DNA of 64,000 nucleotides, from NCBI RefSeq assembly GCF_009189165.1, contig NZ_CP045118.1, forward strand, positions 3,224,001-3,288,000. Direction: 5' to 3'. Positions 8,546 through 16,032 of the stretch are shown here, piece by piece (positions within the stretch are counted from its first letter, which is position 1; every line of letters starts with the position of its first letter). The translations under genes were made by a program, and so were the position numbers. The stretch comes from Pseudomonas sp. SCB32. GTDB lineage: Bacteria; Pseudomonadota; Gammaproteobacteria; Pseudomonadales; Pseudomonadaceae. The notes below the pieces were generated by a model. The model made no database searches, was not told where the DNA came from, and was given only the letters and a program-made list of their open reading frames with translations.

Positions 8546-8609
8546 ATCGCGGACGGAGTCCGCTCCTACGAGAGCCGATCCCTGCGTAGGAGCGGACTCC
8601 GTCCGCGAT
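8546..8609. terminator. Long perfect inverted repeat, likely bidirectional terminator
   Basis: Two 25-bp perfectly complementary arms (8546-8570 and 8585-8609) of the TAGGAGCGGACTCCGTCCGC family enclose a 14-base loop. The structure lies 36 bp past the stop of the YeiH gene and would form a very stable hairpin in a transcript from either side. Single arms of the same repeat occur at about 7679, 8160, 15396, 36085, 39418 and 44803, and paired arms at 30110-30185 and 47111-47179. Confidence 0.6.
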
Positions 8610-8645
8610 TGGCGCCAATAAGGCGCAATGACCTGCGCCAGCCGA

Positions 8646-9656
8646 TCAACCCGCCAGGCGCAACATCCCCAACACCAACACCGCCAGGAACACCGTCTCC
8701 CCCACCATCAGCAGGATCGGCTTGATCCCCACCGTGGCCAGGGCGCGTAGCTGGGTCTTCATACCCAGCGCGGCGATGGCGATCACCAGGCACCACTGCG
8801 ACAGCTTGCTGCCCGCCTGCTGCACCACCGGCGCCAGGACGCCGGTGCTGTTGACCGCCGCCAGCAGCACGAAGCCCACCGCGAACCAGGGCAACAGCGG
8901 CGGACGCTTGTCGCCCGGCTCGACGCCCCGGGCGCGGGTGATCATCGCCGCGCAGAGGATCACCGGCAGCAGCATGGCCACGCGCATCAGCTTGACCACC
9001 GTGGCGCTGTCGCCGACTTCCGGCGAGATGCTGTAGCCGGCGCCGACCACCTGGGCCACGTCGTGGATGGTGCCGCCCAGGAAGATCCCCGCCTGCAACG
9101 GCGGCAAGCCCAGGGCATGGACGATCATCGGATAGAGGATCATCGCCAGGGTCGAGAGCGCCGAAACGCCGAGCACGGTGAACAGCGTGGCTTTCTCTTT
9201 CTGCGTGTGGGCCGGCAGCGCCGCCGCCAGGGCCAGGGCCGCCGACGCGCCGCAGATGGCCGTGGCGCCGCCGGTGAGCAGCCCGAAGAGGAAGTTGAAG
9301 CCCATGGCGCGAGCGGCAGCGATGGAAACCAGGATGGTCACCGTCACCAGCACCACGACCATGACCACCGGCTGCCAGCCGAGCTCCGCGATCTGCCCGA
9401 AGGTGATGCGGATGCCCAGCAATGCCACGCCCAGGCGCAGGATCTCGCGGGCGGTGAACTCGATGCCGGCCTTGCACACGCTGTCGGTGGCGAGGAAGTT
9501 CAGCGCCAGGCCCAGCAGCAGCGCGAACAACATCACCGGGGCGCCGTAGTGCTCGGAGAGGAAGGTCGCCGCGGCGGCGACCATGGCACTTACCAGCAGG
9601 CCCGGCAACAAGGTGCGGCTGCGGGTGCCAAGTGCGGAAATGACAGCGGTGCTCAT
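8646..9656 (-). CDS. YeiH-family (UPF0324) putative sulfate exporter
   Basis: A 336-residue polytopic inner-membrane protein with about ten hydrophobic helices, matching the YeiH/UPF0324 family annotated as putative sulfate exporters. Segments such as GGATAICGASAALALA and GGTIHDVAQVVGAG are characteristic of it. The start at 9656 overlaps the stop of the Rieske gene by the 4-base ATGA junction, implying translational coupling; a longer frame would run inside that gene. It is the last gene of a seven-gene minus-strand operon. Its presence beside a TauD-type dioxygenase hints at sulfur chemistry, such as release of sulfite from a sulfonate followed by export of the product, but this is inference. 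Confidence 0.88.
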   Translation of the reverse strand: MSTAVISALGTRSRTLLPGLLVSAMVAAAATFLSEHYGAPVMLFALLLGLALNFLATDSVCKAGIEFTAREILRLGVALLGIRITFGQIAELGWQPVVMVVVLVTVTILVSIAAARAMGFNFLFGLLTGGATAICGASAALALAAALPAHTQKEKATLFTVLGVSALSTLAMILYPMIVHALGLPPLQAGIFLGGTIHDVAQVVGAGYSISPEVGDSATVVKLMRVAMLLPVILCAAMITRARGVEPGDKRPPLLPWFAVGFVLLAAVNSTGVLAPVVQQAGSKLSQWCLVIAIAALGMKTQLRALATVGIKPILLMVGETVFLAVLVLGMLRLAG

Positions 9657-9988
9657 GCGGAAACTCCCTCGGCGATGGTCTCGTCGAGCAGCAGGTAGCA
9701 CTCGTTGGCGCGCCACTCGATGGGGTAGCGGCGTACGCCGAAGCCCTTGAGACCCGCCGGGCAGCCCGTGTCCAGGTTGAACTTCAGCCCGTGCGCCGGG
9801 CACTGCAGCCAGCGGCCGTCCAGGCGACCGGTGAACAGCGACGCTCCGCCATGGGGGCAGCGGTCATCGACGGCGTACAGGCAGCCCTCGACATCGAACA
9901 ACAGGACAATGCCGTTCTTGTGGTGAACCAGCGAGCGCCCGCCGCGTGCCGGCAGCCGATCGGTCGGAATGTGCAGCTCGCCACTCAT
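9653..9988 (-). CDS. Rieske [2Fe-2S] ferredoxin-like protein
   Basis: A 111-residue soluble protein with a Rieske cluster motif: Cys44-x-His46 in RCPHGGAS and Cys63-x-x-His66 in QCPAHGLKF, 19 residues apart between the two cysteines. The size matches stand-alone Rieske ferredoxins that pass electrons to oxygenases, rather than the oxygenase alpha subunit. It overlaps the DsbA-like gene upstream and the YeiH gene downstream by four bases each. The operon has no obvious Rieske oxygenase large subunit, and its dioxygenase is of the 2-oxoglutarate type, which needs no ferredoxin, so the electron acceptor is unclear. Confidence 0.9.
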   Translation of the reverse strand: MSGELHIPTDRLPARGGRSLVHHKNGIVLLFDVEGCLYAVDDRCPHGGASLFTGRLDGRWLQCPAHGLKFNLDTGCPAGLKGFGVRRYPIEWRANECYLLLDETIAEGVSA

Positions 9989-10647
9989 GCCGACAGCGCC
10001 TCCTGCCGATCGAACGCCCGCAGCAAGGCCACGAGCAGTTGCTCCGGGCTCTGTCCGCCGAGGGCGAAGGCACGCCCGTCGAGCAGGAACAGCGGCACGC
10101 TGGAGTCGGCCAGGCCTACGCGGCGGCCGATGAACGCCCGCGCACCGTCGGCCAGGGCAGCCTCGAACTCCTCGGGAATGTAGTCGCAGGCGCGCAGCAG
10201 GCGCTGCAGGGTGTCGCGCTGGCCGATATCCTCGCCGAGCTGGAAGTGCGCGCGGAACAGCAGTTCCAGCAGGCGCTCAAGCTGCGCCTGGCTGCCCAGC
10301 TGGGCGGCGCGCTGGAACACCCGGTGGGCGTAGGTGGTATTGGGCATGCTGCGGATAAGTTCGAAATCGATCTCCACCCCAGCCAGGCGTGCGGCGTCGC
10401 GCACCTCCATCTGGCGCGCCCGCACCGCCCGCTTGCCGCCGAGGCGACGCTGGTAGAACGCAGCGAAGGGTTCGCCCTCCATCGGCACCTGGGGCAGCAA
10501 CTGCAAGCCCAGCCAGTTCACCCGCACGTCCAGTTCCGGACGCTGCCGGGCCAGCTGGCGTAGCGCGGCGTCGAGATTGCGCTTGCCGATCAGGCACCAG
10601 GGGCAGATGAAGTCGAAGGTCATGTCCAGGTTCAGCGTCGGCATCAT
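9985..10647 (-). CDS. DsbA/FrnE-family thiol oxidoreductase
   Basis: A 220-residue thioredoxin-fold protein with the active site CPWC at residues 15-18 and no signal peptide, so it is cytoplasmic like FrnE and 2-hydroxychromene-2-carboxylate isomerase relatives. The DsbA-like helical insert follows. Two adjacent ATG codons (10647 and 10644) could start it; the first overlaps the MFS stop. Its gene is coupled by 4-base overlaps to both neighbours. FrnE-type proteins can act as disulfide oxidoreductases or isomerases in polyketide and aromatic metabolism. Here it may act on a catabolic intermediate or a glutathione adduct, which is a guess from context. Confidence 0.88.
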   Translation of the reverse strand: MMPTLNLDMTFDFICPWCLIGKRNLDAALRQLARQRPELDVRVNWLGLQLLPQVPMEGEPFAAFYQRRLGGKRAVRARQMEVRDAARLAGVEIDFELIRSMPNTTYAHRVFQRAAQLGSQAQLERLLELLFRAHFQLGEDIGQRDTLQRLLRACDYIPEEFEAALADGARAFIGRRVGLADSSVPLFLLDGRAFALGGQSPEQLLVALLRAFDRQEALSA

Positions 10648-11933
10648 GCGCCCTTCTCCTCGCCGCGCAGGCGGCAGATATCACTGTGGTAGTGGCGCCG
10701 GGCATAGATGAACACCAGCGCGGCGAAGATGCTCAGCAGCGGGACGATCTGGAACGCACGGTCCAGTCCCACGGCGTCGGCCAGCACGCCAGTGAGCAGC
10801 GGGCCGGGTGCCAGGCCCAGCAGGTTATTGGCCAGGGTCAGGGTGGCGAAAGCGGTGCCGTGCACGGCCGGGCTGGTGAGGTTGGCCACCATGGCGCCGG
10901 AGGGCCCGGAGGTGCCGCCAGTCACCAGCATGCCAAGGGCGAGCAGGCTCAGCTGCATCGCGCCCGGCGGCAGGTGGAAGGCCACCGAGAGCAGCAGACA
11001 GCTGACCAGGCAGAAGCCGATGGCAAGGGCGATCTTGCGCGGCGGATTGGCACGCCCCAGGCGGTCGCAGAGGATGCCGCAAAGCACCATGCCGGTGCCG
11101 CCCACCAGCACGATCACCGCCGAGATCAACCCGGCCTTGTCGGTAGGCAGGTGGTAGTAGCGGTTCAGGTAGCTGGGAATCCACACCATCACGGCGGCGG
11201 CAACGAACAGCTGCAGGCCGCTGCCCAGGTAGGCGGCGACCACCGAACGACTGCCGAACAGGCTGCGCAGCGAACGCCCTCCGGCCTGGCGTGGCGCCTC
11301 GGCGGCGGCTACCGGGGCGATGCGCTTCTCGCTCACCACCAACGGATAGAGCAGTGCCAGCAACAGGCCGAACAGCGCCATGCCGGCAAAGGCCCAGCGC
11401 CACCCCAGGTGAGCGGCGAGCACGCCGCCCAGGCCCATGCCCAGCACCGAGCCGAACATGCCGCCGGCCATGAAGGCGCCGGTCAGGGTGGAGCGCAGAT
11501 GCGCGGGGAATACCGAAATCACCACGGCGATGCCGACGCTGCCGTAGGCCGCCTCGCCAACGCCGACGAAGAAGCGCGCGGCGAACATCTGCGGGAAGGT
11601 CTGCGCCAGCGCGCAGCCCAGGGTCGCCAGGCTCCAGAGCATGGCCATCAGCGACAGGCTGCGCACCCGACCCCAGCGGTCGGCGAGCAGCGAAAGGGGG
11701 AAGGTCAGCAGGCCGACCATGACGGCGACGATGCCGCTGAGCAGCCCAAGCTTGGCGTCGCTCAGGGCCCATTCGCTCTTGATCAGCGGGAAGACCGCGT
11801 TGAGCACCTGGCGCGACATGTAATCGGAAATCAGCAGGCCGAAGGTCAGGGCGAAGACTACCCAGGCATAACGACGCGGCACGCTGGGCGTGGTGGCAGG
11901 AATGTCGCCCAGGGCGACGGAGTGGATGGCCAT
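10644..11933 (-). CDS. Major facilitator superfamily transporter
   Basis: A 429-residue 12-helix permease. The motif-A loop is LLADRWGRVRS between helices 2 and 3, and a second copy (LCDRLGRANP) lies between helices 8 and 9. The ATG at 11933 has the ribosome site GGAGAGG; the upstream in-frame extension is not membrane-like. It resembles aromatic-acid or organic-anion porters, but the ligand is not inferable. It follows the keto-acid cleavage gene by 105 bp, a gap that holds a perfect hairpin, so its expression may be partly separated from the three promoter-proximal genes. It probably imports the compound degraded by the operon. Confidence 0.88.
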   Translation of the reverse strand: MAIHSVALGDIPATTPSVPRRYAWVVFALTFGLLISDYMSRQVLNAVFPLIKSEWALSDAKLGLLSGIVAVMVGLLTFPLSLLADRWGRVRSLSLMAMLWSLATLGCALAQTFPQMFAARFFVGVGEAAYGSVGIAVVISVFPAHLRSTLTGAFMAGGMFGSVLGMGLGGVLAAHLGWRWAFAGMALFGLLLALLYPLVVSEKRIAPVAAAEAPRQAGGRSLRSLFGSRSVVAAYLGSGLQLFVAAAVMVWIPSYLNRYYHLPTDKAGLISAVIVLVGGTGMVLCGILCDRLGRANPPRKIALAIGFCLVSCLLLSVAFHLPPGAMQLSLLALGMLVTGGTSGPSGAMVANLTSPAVHGTAFATLTLANNLLGLAPGPLLTGVLADAVGLDRAFQIVPLLSIFAALVFIYARRHYHSDICRLRGEEKGA

Positions 11934-11990
11934 GACGCTACCTCTCCAGGCGAGTAATCGGGTTCTTGTTGTTCTTCTGGGGTAAAAGCC

Positions 11991-12018
11991 GGTGCGGGTT
12001 ACTGGCAGAACCCGCACC
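11991..12018 (-). terminator. Intra-operon hairpin between keto-acid cleavage and MFS genes
   Basis: A perfect 10-bp inverted repeat (GGTGCGGGTT / AACCCGCACC, 8-base loop) is followed on the minus strand by GGCTTTTACC. The T-tract is short, so it may be a leaky terminator or an mRNA-stability hairpin that lowers expression of the four distal genes. Confidence 0.5.
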
Positions 12019-12038
12019 GCCCACTACTTAAGAGCAGG

Positions 12039-13091
12039 TCACGCGCGAAGCGGGACGGACTTCTGGCCCGGCTGGCGGTTGGGTGCCATGCCGTTCATGC
12101 GCAGGGTTTCTTCGATGCTGTCGTACTGCACGCCGATCTTGTAGATGGCGCGGGCTTCCTTGCCGCTGGCGACCTCGCGGCCCAGCTCATGGGCGACGCG
12201 GACGCACTGCTGGATCTGCTCCACCGAGGTCATGCGCTGGCCGTGCTGGCCAATGATGGTGTCCTCGATGCCGCAACGCGGGTGCAGGCCCATGGCCATC
12301 GCCATCATATTGAACGGCAGCACGTTCTTGAGCAGCGACTCGGCGGTAACCGTGGCGCCATCCGGTGCGCGGTGCACGAAGTTCATGAAGTTGAACGGAT
12401 TGGGACCGTCGAATCCGCCGCCGATGCCGATCCAGGTCAGGTTCAGCGGGCCACGGTAGACGCCCTTGCGCACCAGGCGCTCTAGGGTTTCCAGGGCATG
12501 CATGCCGGTCAGCTGGAAGTGCGGCTGGATGTTGGCCGCCTGCAGGCGCTTGAGGTGCTCCTCGACCCAGGCCGGGCCGGCCGGCACGGTCATTTCGCTG
12601 TAGGCCGCCTGGTAGAGCGGGTTCTCCAGGGAAGTACCCTTCAGGTACTCCGGATAGAGCAGCTCCATGATGTTCATCTGGGTGGTGTTGATCGCCACCG
12701 TCACCTGGTCGGGCTTCGGGGTCAGCTCGGCGAGCATGTGGCGGGTGTCGTCGGACAGCCACTTGGCCGCCTCGCCTTCATCTTCCGGGGCGAAGGAAAT
12801 CGAGCCGCCGACCTGGATGATCATGTCCGGTACGGCTTCGCGCACGCCGGCGATCAGTTCGTTGAACTTGGACAGGCGCTTGGAGCCCTTGCCATCCAGC
12901 TCACGTACGTGCAGGTGCAGCACGGTGGCGCCGGCTTCATAGCAGTCCACGGCCTTCTGGACCTGTTCGTCCATGGTCACCGGGATGTCTTCAGGGAAAT
13001 CCTCGGGCATCCACTCGGGGCCATAGGGGGCGGTGGTGATGACTACCTTGTCCTGGTTTTCCGGGTGCAGGGAATCGTCGAAAAATTGCAT
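12039..13091 (-). CDS. BKACE-family beta-keto acid cleavage enzyme
   Basis: A 350-residue TIM-barrel enzyme of the 3-keto-5-aminohexanoate cleavage family. These enzymes condense a beta-keto acid with acetyl-CoA and release acetoacetate plus a new CoA ester. The zinc ligands His59 and His61 lie in VLHLHVRE, with the conserved Arg63 and Glu64. Later conserved segments include QVGGSISF, the GIGGGFDGPNPFNFMNF loop and HPRCGIEDTI. It lies 42 bp after the TauD-type gene. Family members act on lysine-fermentation, carnitine and many other beta-keto acids. The large N-terminal region before residue 40 is richer in acidic and aromatic residues than in some relatives. The substrate is unknown here. 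Confidence 0.9.
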   Translation of the reverse strand: MQFFDDSLHPENQDKVVITTAPYGPEWMPEDFPEDIPVTMDEQVQKAVDCYEAGATVLHLHVRELDGKGSKRLSKFNELIAGVREAVPDMIIQVGGSISFAPEDEGEAAKWLSDDTRHMLAELTPKPDQVTVAINTTQMNIMELLYPEYLKGTSLENPLYQAAYSEMTVPAGPAWVEEHLKRLQAANIQPHFQLTGMHALETLERLVRKGVYRGPLNLTWIGIGGGFDGPNPFNFMNFVHRAPDGATVTAESLLKNVLPFNMMAMAMGLHPRCGIEDTIIGQHGQRMTSVEQIQQCVRVAHELGREVASGKEARAIYKIGVQYDSIEETLRMNGMAPNRQPGQKSVPLRA

Positions 13092-13133
13092 GTCAGTCTC
13101 CGTAGATTGTTCTTGTAGAGTCTTTTTCGAGGA

Positions 13134-13982
13134 TCAGAACGGCTTGTCGCCGATGATTCCGGCGCGCTCCATGCGGCGCACGCACGGCGGGTAGTCCATC
13201 ACCGCGTAATGCTGGGTACTGCGGTTGTCCCAGATCGCCACGCTGTTCTTCTTCCAGCGCCAGCGCACCTGGTACTCGGGGATGTACACCTGGCTCACCA
13301 GATAGCGCAGCAGGTCCAGCGCGCCGGGGTTGGCGTCCTGGCCGAAGCGCACGTTCTGCGCGGTGTGGTAGTTGGTGAAGTGGGTGGTGAAGGCGTTGAC
13401 GAACAGCACCTTCTCGCCCGTCTCCGGATGGGTGCGCACCACCGGGTGCTCGGCGTCCGGGTACAGGGCCTTGAGCGCCAGGCGCTTGTCGATCGGCATC
13501 GCCGCGCCAAAGCTCGCCTCGATGCTGTGACGGGCACGCAGCTCGGCGATCTTCGCCTTGATCTCGGCCGGCAGGTTCTCGTAGGCCAGCACCATGTTCG
13601 CCCACATGGTGTCGCCACCCACCGGCGGGCACTCCACGCAGCGCAGCACGCAGCCCATGGGCGGAGCTTCGCGCCAGGTGGCGTCGGTGTGCCAGGCGTT
13701 CTCGTAGCGGTCGTTGGGCAGGTCCGGGGTCTTGTAGATCCGCACCAGGCCCGGGTGCTCGGGGTCGCTGCCAGCCACCGGGTGGTCCTCCAGCTCGCCG
13801 AAACGGCGAGCGAAGGCCACGTGGTCCGCGCGGCTGATGTCCTGGTCGCGCAGGAACAGCACCTTGTGCTTCAGCAGCAGGCTGCGCATCTCGTCGAACA
13901 GTGCATCGTCACGGGCGGCATCGCCCAGGTTCACGCCGGAAACTTCAGCGCCGATGCTGCAAGTCAGTTGCTCCACGTGCAT
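13134..13982 (-). CDS. TauD/TfdA-family Fe(II)/2-oxoglutarate dioxygenase
   Basis: A 282-residue dioxygenase. The iron-binding triad is visible: His98 and Asp100 in AWHTDATW, and distal His258 in STQHYAVMDY; Arg269 is placed to bind 2-oxoglutarate. Length and spacing fit TauD/TfdA enzymes, which hydroxylate next to sulfonate, ether, sulfate-ester or quaternary-amine groups. It begins 11 bp after the quinone oxidoreductase gene and is followed by the beta-keto acid cleavage enzyme. One reading is hydroxylation of a substrate, oxidation to a beta-keto acid and then cleavage, as in gamma-butyrobetaine to carnitine catabolism. The YeiH neighbour suggests a sulfonate alternative. Neither is proven. 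Confidence 0.9.
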   Translation of the reverse strand: MHVEQLTCSIGAEVSGVNLGDAARDDALFDEMRSLLLKHKVLFLRDQDISRADHVAFARRFGELEDHPVAGSDPEHPGLVRIYKTPDLPNDRYENAWHTDATWREAPPMGCVLRCVECPPVGGDTMWANMVLAYENLPAEIKAKIAELRARHSIEASFGAAMPIDKRLALKALYPDAEHPVVRTHPETGEKVLFVNAFTTHFTNYHTAQNVRFGQDANPGALDLLRYLVSQVYIPEYQVRWRWKKNSVAIWDNRSTQHYAVMDYPPCVRRMERAGIIGDKPF

Positions 13983-13993
13983 GACGAGTCACC

Positions 13994-14974
13994 TCAGATG
14001 ACGAAGATCGACGAGCCGGTGGTTTTGCGCGACTCCAGATCGCGGTGGGCCTGCACGGCATCTTCCAGCGCATAGTGCTGGTTGATCTCGATGCGGATAT
14101 CGCCATTGCCGACGTGGGTGAACAGCTCATCCAGCAGCGCGGCCTTCTCCGCCGGGTCGGCGATGTAGTCGGCCAGCGCCGGGCGGGTGAGGAAGATCGA
14201 ACCCTTCATTGCCAGCAGGACCGGGTCGAACGGCGGGATCGGTCCGGACGCGGTGCCGACGCAAACCATCAGGCCACGGCGTTTGAGCGAGTCCAGGGAG
14301 GACATGAAGGTGTCCTTGCCGACGCTGTCGAACACCACGTCCACGCCACGGCCATCGGTCAGCTCGCGCACCCGCTTGGCAACGTCCTCGCGGCTGTAGT
14401 CGATGACATCCGAACAGCCATGGGCCAGTGCGACCTGGGCCTTGGCTTCGCTGGAAACGGTGCCGATCACGCGCAGGCCGAGCAAACGCGCCCACTGCGA
14501 GACGATCAGGCCCACGCCACCGGCCGCGGCGTGCAGCAGGATGCTGTCACCGGGCTTGAAGTCGTGGATGCGACGCATCAGGTAGGCCGAGGTCAGACCG
14601 CGCATGGTCATCGCCGCGGCGGTCTCGAAGGCGATGCTTTCGGGCAGTCGGATCAGCGGTGCGGCGGGCACCAGGCGCTCGGTGCTGTAGGCGCCCAGGG
14701 TATTGATGAAGCCGGTATAGGTGACCCGGTCGCCCGGTACGACGTTGTTCACGCCCTCACCCACCGCCACCACCACCCCGGCGGCCTCCACGCCCATACC
14801 GCTGGGCAGGGGCACCGCGTAGGTACCATTACGGAAGTAGGTGTCCGCGTAGTTCAGCCCTACGGCGACGTGGCGCAGGCGAACCTGCCCCGGGCCGGGA
14901 TCGCCGACCTCCACGTCCTCGTAACGCAGGACTTCGGGACCCCCTGTTTCATAGAAACGAACGGCTTTGGCCAT
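13994..14974 (-). CDS. Quinone oxidoreductase (medium-chain dehydrogenase/reductase)
   Basis: A 326-residue MDR enzyme of the NADPH:quinone reductase type. The coenzyme site is AAAGGVGLIVSQWA, and it lacks the catalytic-zinc and structural-zinc cysteines of alcohol dehydrogenases. The start at 14974 was chosen because it yields the family N-terminus MAKAVRFYETGGPEVL; the upstream frame is promoter DNA. It is the first gene of the seven-gene minus-strand operon. It may reduce an enone or quinone intermediate of the pathway. Tandem CTGTC boxes with 21-bp spacing lie about 75-120 bp upstream, suggesting control by an AraC-type activator. Confidence 0.9.
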   Translation of the reverse strand: MAKAVRFYETGGPEVLRYEDVEVGDPGPGQVRLRHVAVGLNYADTYFRNGTYAVPLPSGMGVEAAGVVVAVGEGVNNVVPGDRVTYTGFINTLGAYSTERLVPAAPLIRLPESIAFETAAAMTMRGLTSAYLMRRIHDFKPGDSILLHAAAGGVGLIVSQWARLLGLRVIGTVSSEAKAQVALAHGCSDVIDYSREDVAKRVRELTDGRGVDVVFDSVGKDTFMSSLDSLKRRGLMVCVGTASGPIPPFDPVLLAMKGSIFLTRPALADYIADPAEKAALLDELFTHVGNGDIRIEINQHYALEDAVQAHRDLESRKTTGSSIFVI

Positions 14975-15029
14975 GCCGGATTCTCCAGTCAGTCTTGTTT
15001 TTTTTAAAGGGCGGATGCCCGTGGATTGG

Positions 15030-15094
15030 ACTCTAGGGAGGGGGCCGGACAGCCGCTTCACATCGAACGACAGGGGCTTTTCATTTCGTGACAG
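15030..15094 (-). promoter_or_regulatory. Promoter with 21-bp-phased CTGTC boxes for the catabolic operon
   Basis: Read on the minus strand, CTGTC starts at 15094, 15073 and 15052, exactly 21 bp apart. The first two units share CTGTCnnnnnATGnnAAGC. A plausible core promoter follows, with AAGCGG (15053-15058) as a -35 overlapped by the second unit, 17 bp, and TAGAGT (15030-15035) as -10. Direct repeats at two helical turns next to the -35 are how AraC/XylS activators bind. The 14 bases at 15081-15094 also occur upstream of the AraC-type gene at 6584-6597. Confidence 0.55.
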
Positions 15095-15183
15095 GGAGGC
15101 TGCGCCGTTCGTCAGGCACGCGTAGCTACGGGCGCCAAGGCGCGTTCACTGGAGGGTGGAACAGCCAATGGGAGGATGCGGAC

Positions 15184-15375
15184 ATGCCCAGATTCATCGC
15201 CGTGCTGCTGGCGGGCTTACTGGCCTTCGCCCTGGGCGGCTCATCCTGTAACGGCTACAGCGCGCCCAGCGAGCAGCATGCCGCCCCGCCAACGCAGCCG
15301 CGGATGTCGGACGACATCAATATCGGCTACCAGGGGGTTGCGCCGCCGCAGACGCAGGCCATTCCCCGGCGTTGA
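15184..15375 (+). CDS. Small exported protein, possible lipoprotein
   Basis: A 63-residue product preceded by the ribosome site GGGAGG. Residues 1-18 are a hydrophobic export signal, and the single cysteine follows it in the sequence LGGSSCNGYS. This is not a perfect lipobox, because Ser precedes Cys, but it is compatible with a small lipoprotein. The mature part is Pro/Gln-rich and unstructured in appearance. It is divergent from the catabolic operon and is followed by short repeats. I do not recognise a family, and the function is unknown. Longer in-frame starts upstream overlap the operator region and are unlikely. Confidence 0.6.
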   Translation: MPRFIAVLLAGLLAFALGGSSCNGYSAPSEQHAAPPTQPRMSDDINIGYQGVAPPQTQAIPRR

Positions 15376-15612
15376 CGGAGGCGCCTGTCGGCGCTGATCG
15401 CGGACGAAGTCCGCCCCTACGGGTTAAAGGACTCTGTCCGCGATTCACCGGTAACGCCGGCGCCAGACAGACTCGCGCCTCGGTCACAGGAGTGTTGGAC
15501 CGTTCGAGAGCAAGCGCGCTCCTACGACCAGACCAGTCCTCTGCGCCAAGGCCGGGGTCGGAGCGCCAGCGCATCCGGGCCAAACGGCGTAGAACGCGGA
15601 GCGTAATACGCC
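15376..15612. other. Intergenic stretch with short repeat, no gene seen
   Basis: This gap holds one arm of the GCGGACGAAGTCCGCCCCTAC repeat family near 15396-15421 and otherwise no recognisable element. Open frames crossing it show no ribosome site or coding bias. Confidence 0.5.
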
Positions 15613-15852
15613 CTACGGGTGCCTCATCAGGTGGGTGCCGAGGATCAGCCGCGACGCCACCATTGCCAGCAGCCCGAGCGCCACGAAGAGAACGATGGTC
15701 GCGATGCCCTCGCGGCGCGCCAGGAAGTCCGTGAGCGCGGCCAGGCCGATGGCCAGGACGAACATCACCATGCCGAACCACTGCATGAGCTCGGCGCGAC
15801 GGTGCCAGGGGGACTGTTTGACCGCGTGAAGACTCTCGATTTCGTCGTTCAT
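15613..15852 (-). CDS. Small two-helix inner-membrane protein
   Basis: A 79-residue protein with two hydrophobic helices (about residues 24-44 and 51-71), separated by a short charged loop (LARREG). The ATG at 15852 gives the soluble start MNDEIESLHAVK and is preferred to an upstream frame rich in Arg and Gly. A family is not recognised, although small proteins of this layout are common hypothetical genes in pseudomonads. It is divergent from the exporter operon starting at 16033. Confidence 0.6.
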   Translation of the reverse strand: MNDEIESLHAVKQSPWHRRAELMQWFGMVMFVLAIGLAALTDFLARREGIATIVLFVALGLLAMVASRLILGTHLMRHP

Positions 15853-16032
15853 GACAGCGCTCCCGTTGCGGTTGCCTCTCCACGCTAACAGCAATCCCCG
15901 CCCACGGCGGCGCAACTGACGAAACGATGGCCTGGAACCCCTCTGCGACGCGTCGTAGCAGCCATTTTGCTGCTCTGGAGGTGAATATCTGGCTATCCTT
16001 CACCGGGCTGTCACGAAACAGGGAAGGACTAC

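Noticed and set aside
7692..8620. Several short open frames on both strands between the AraC-type and YeiH genes
   Set aside because: They run across repeat elements, lack ribosome sites and recur in the other repeat copies with frameshifts and altered codons.
16008..16021. CTGTCACGAAACAG before the exporter operon as a third site of the AraC-type regulator
   Set aside because: It shares only 11 bases with the other sites and lies within about 12 bp of the start codon next to the ribosome site, an unlikely place for an activator box; no second phased repeat is present.
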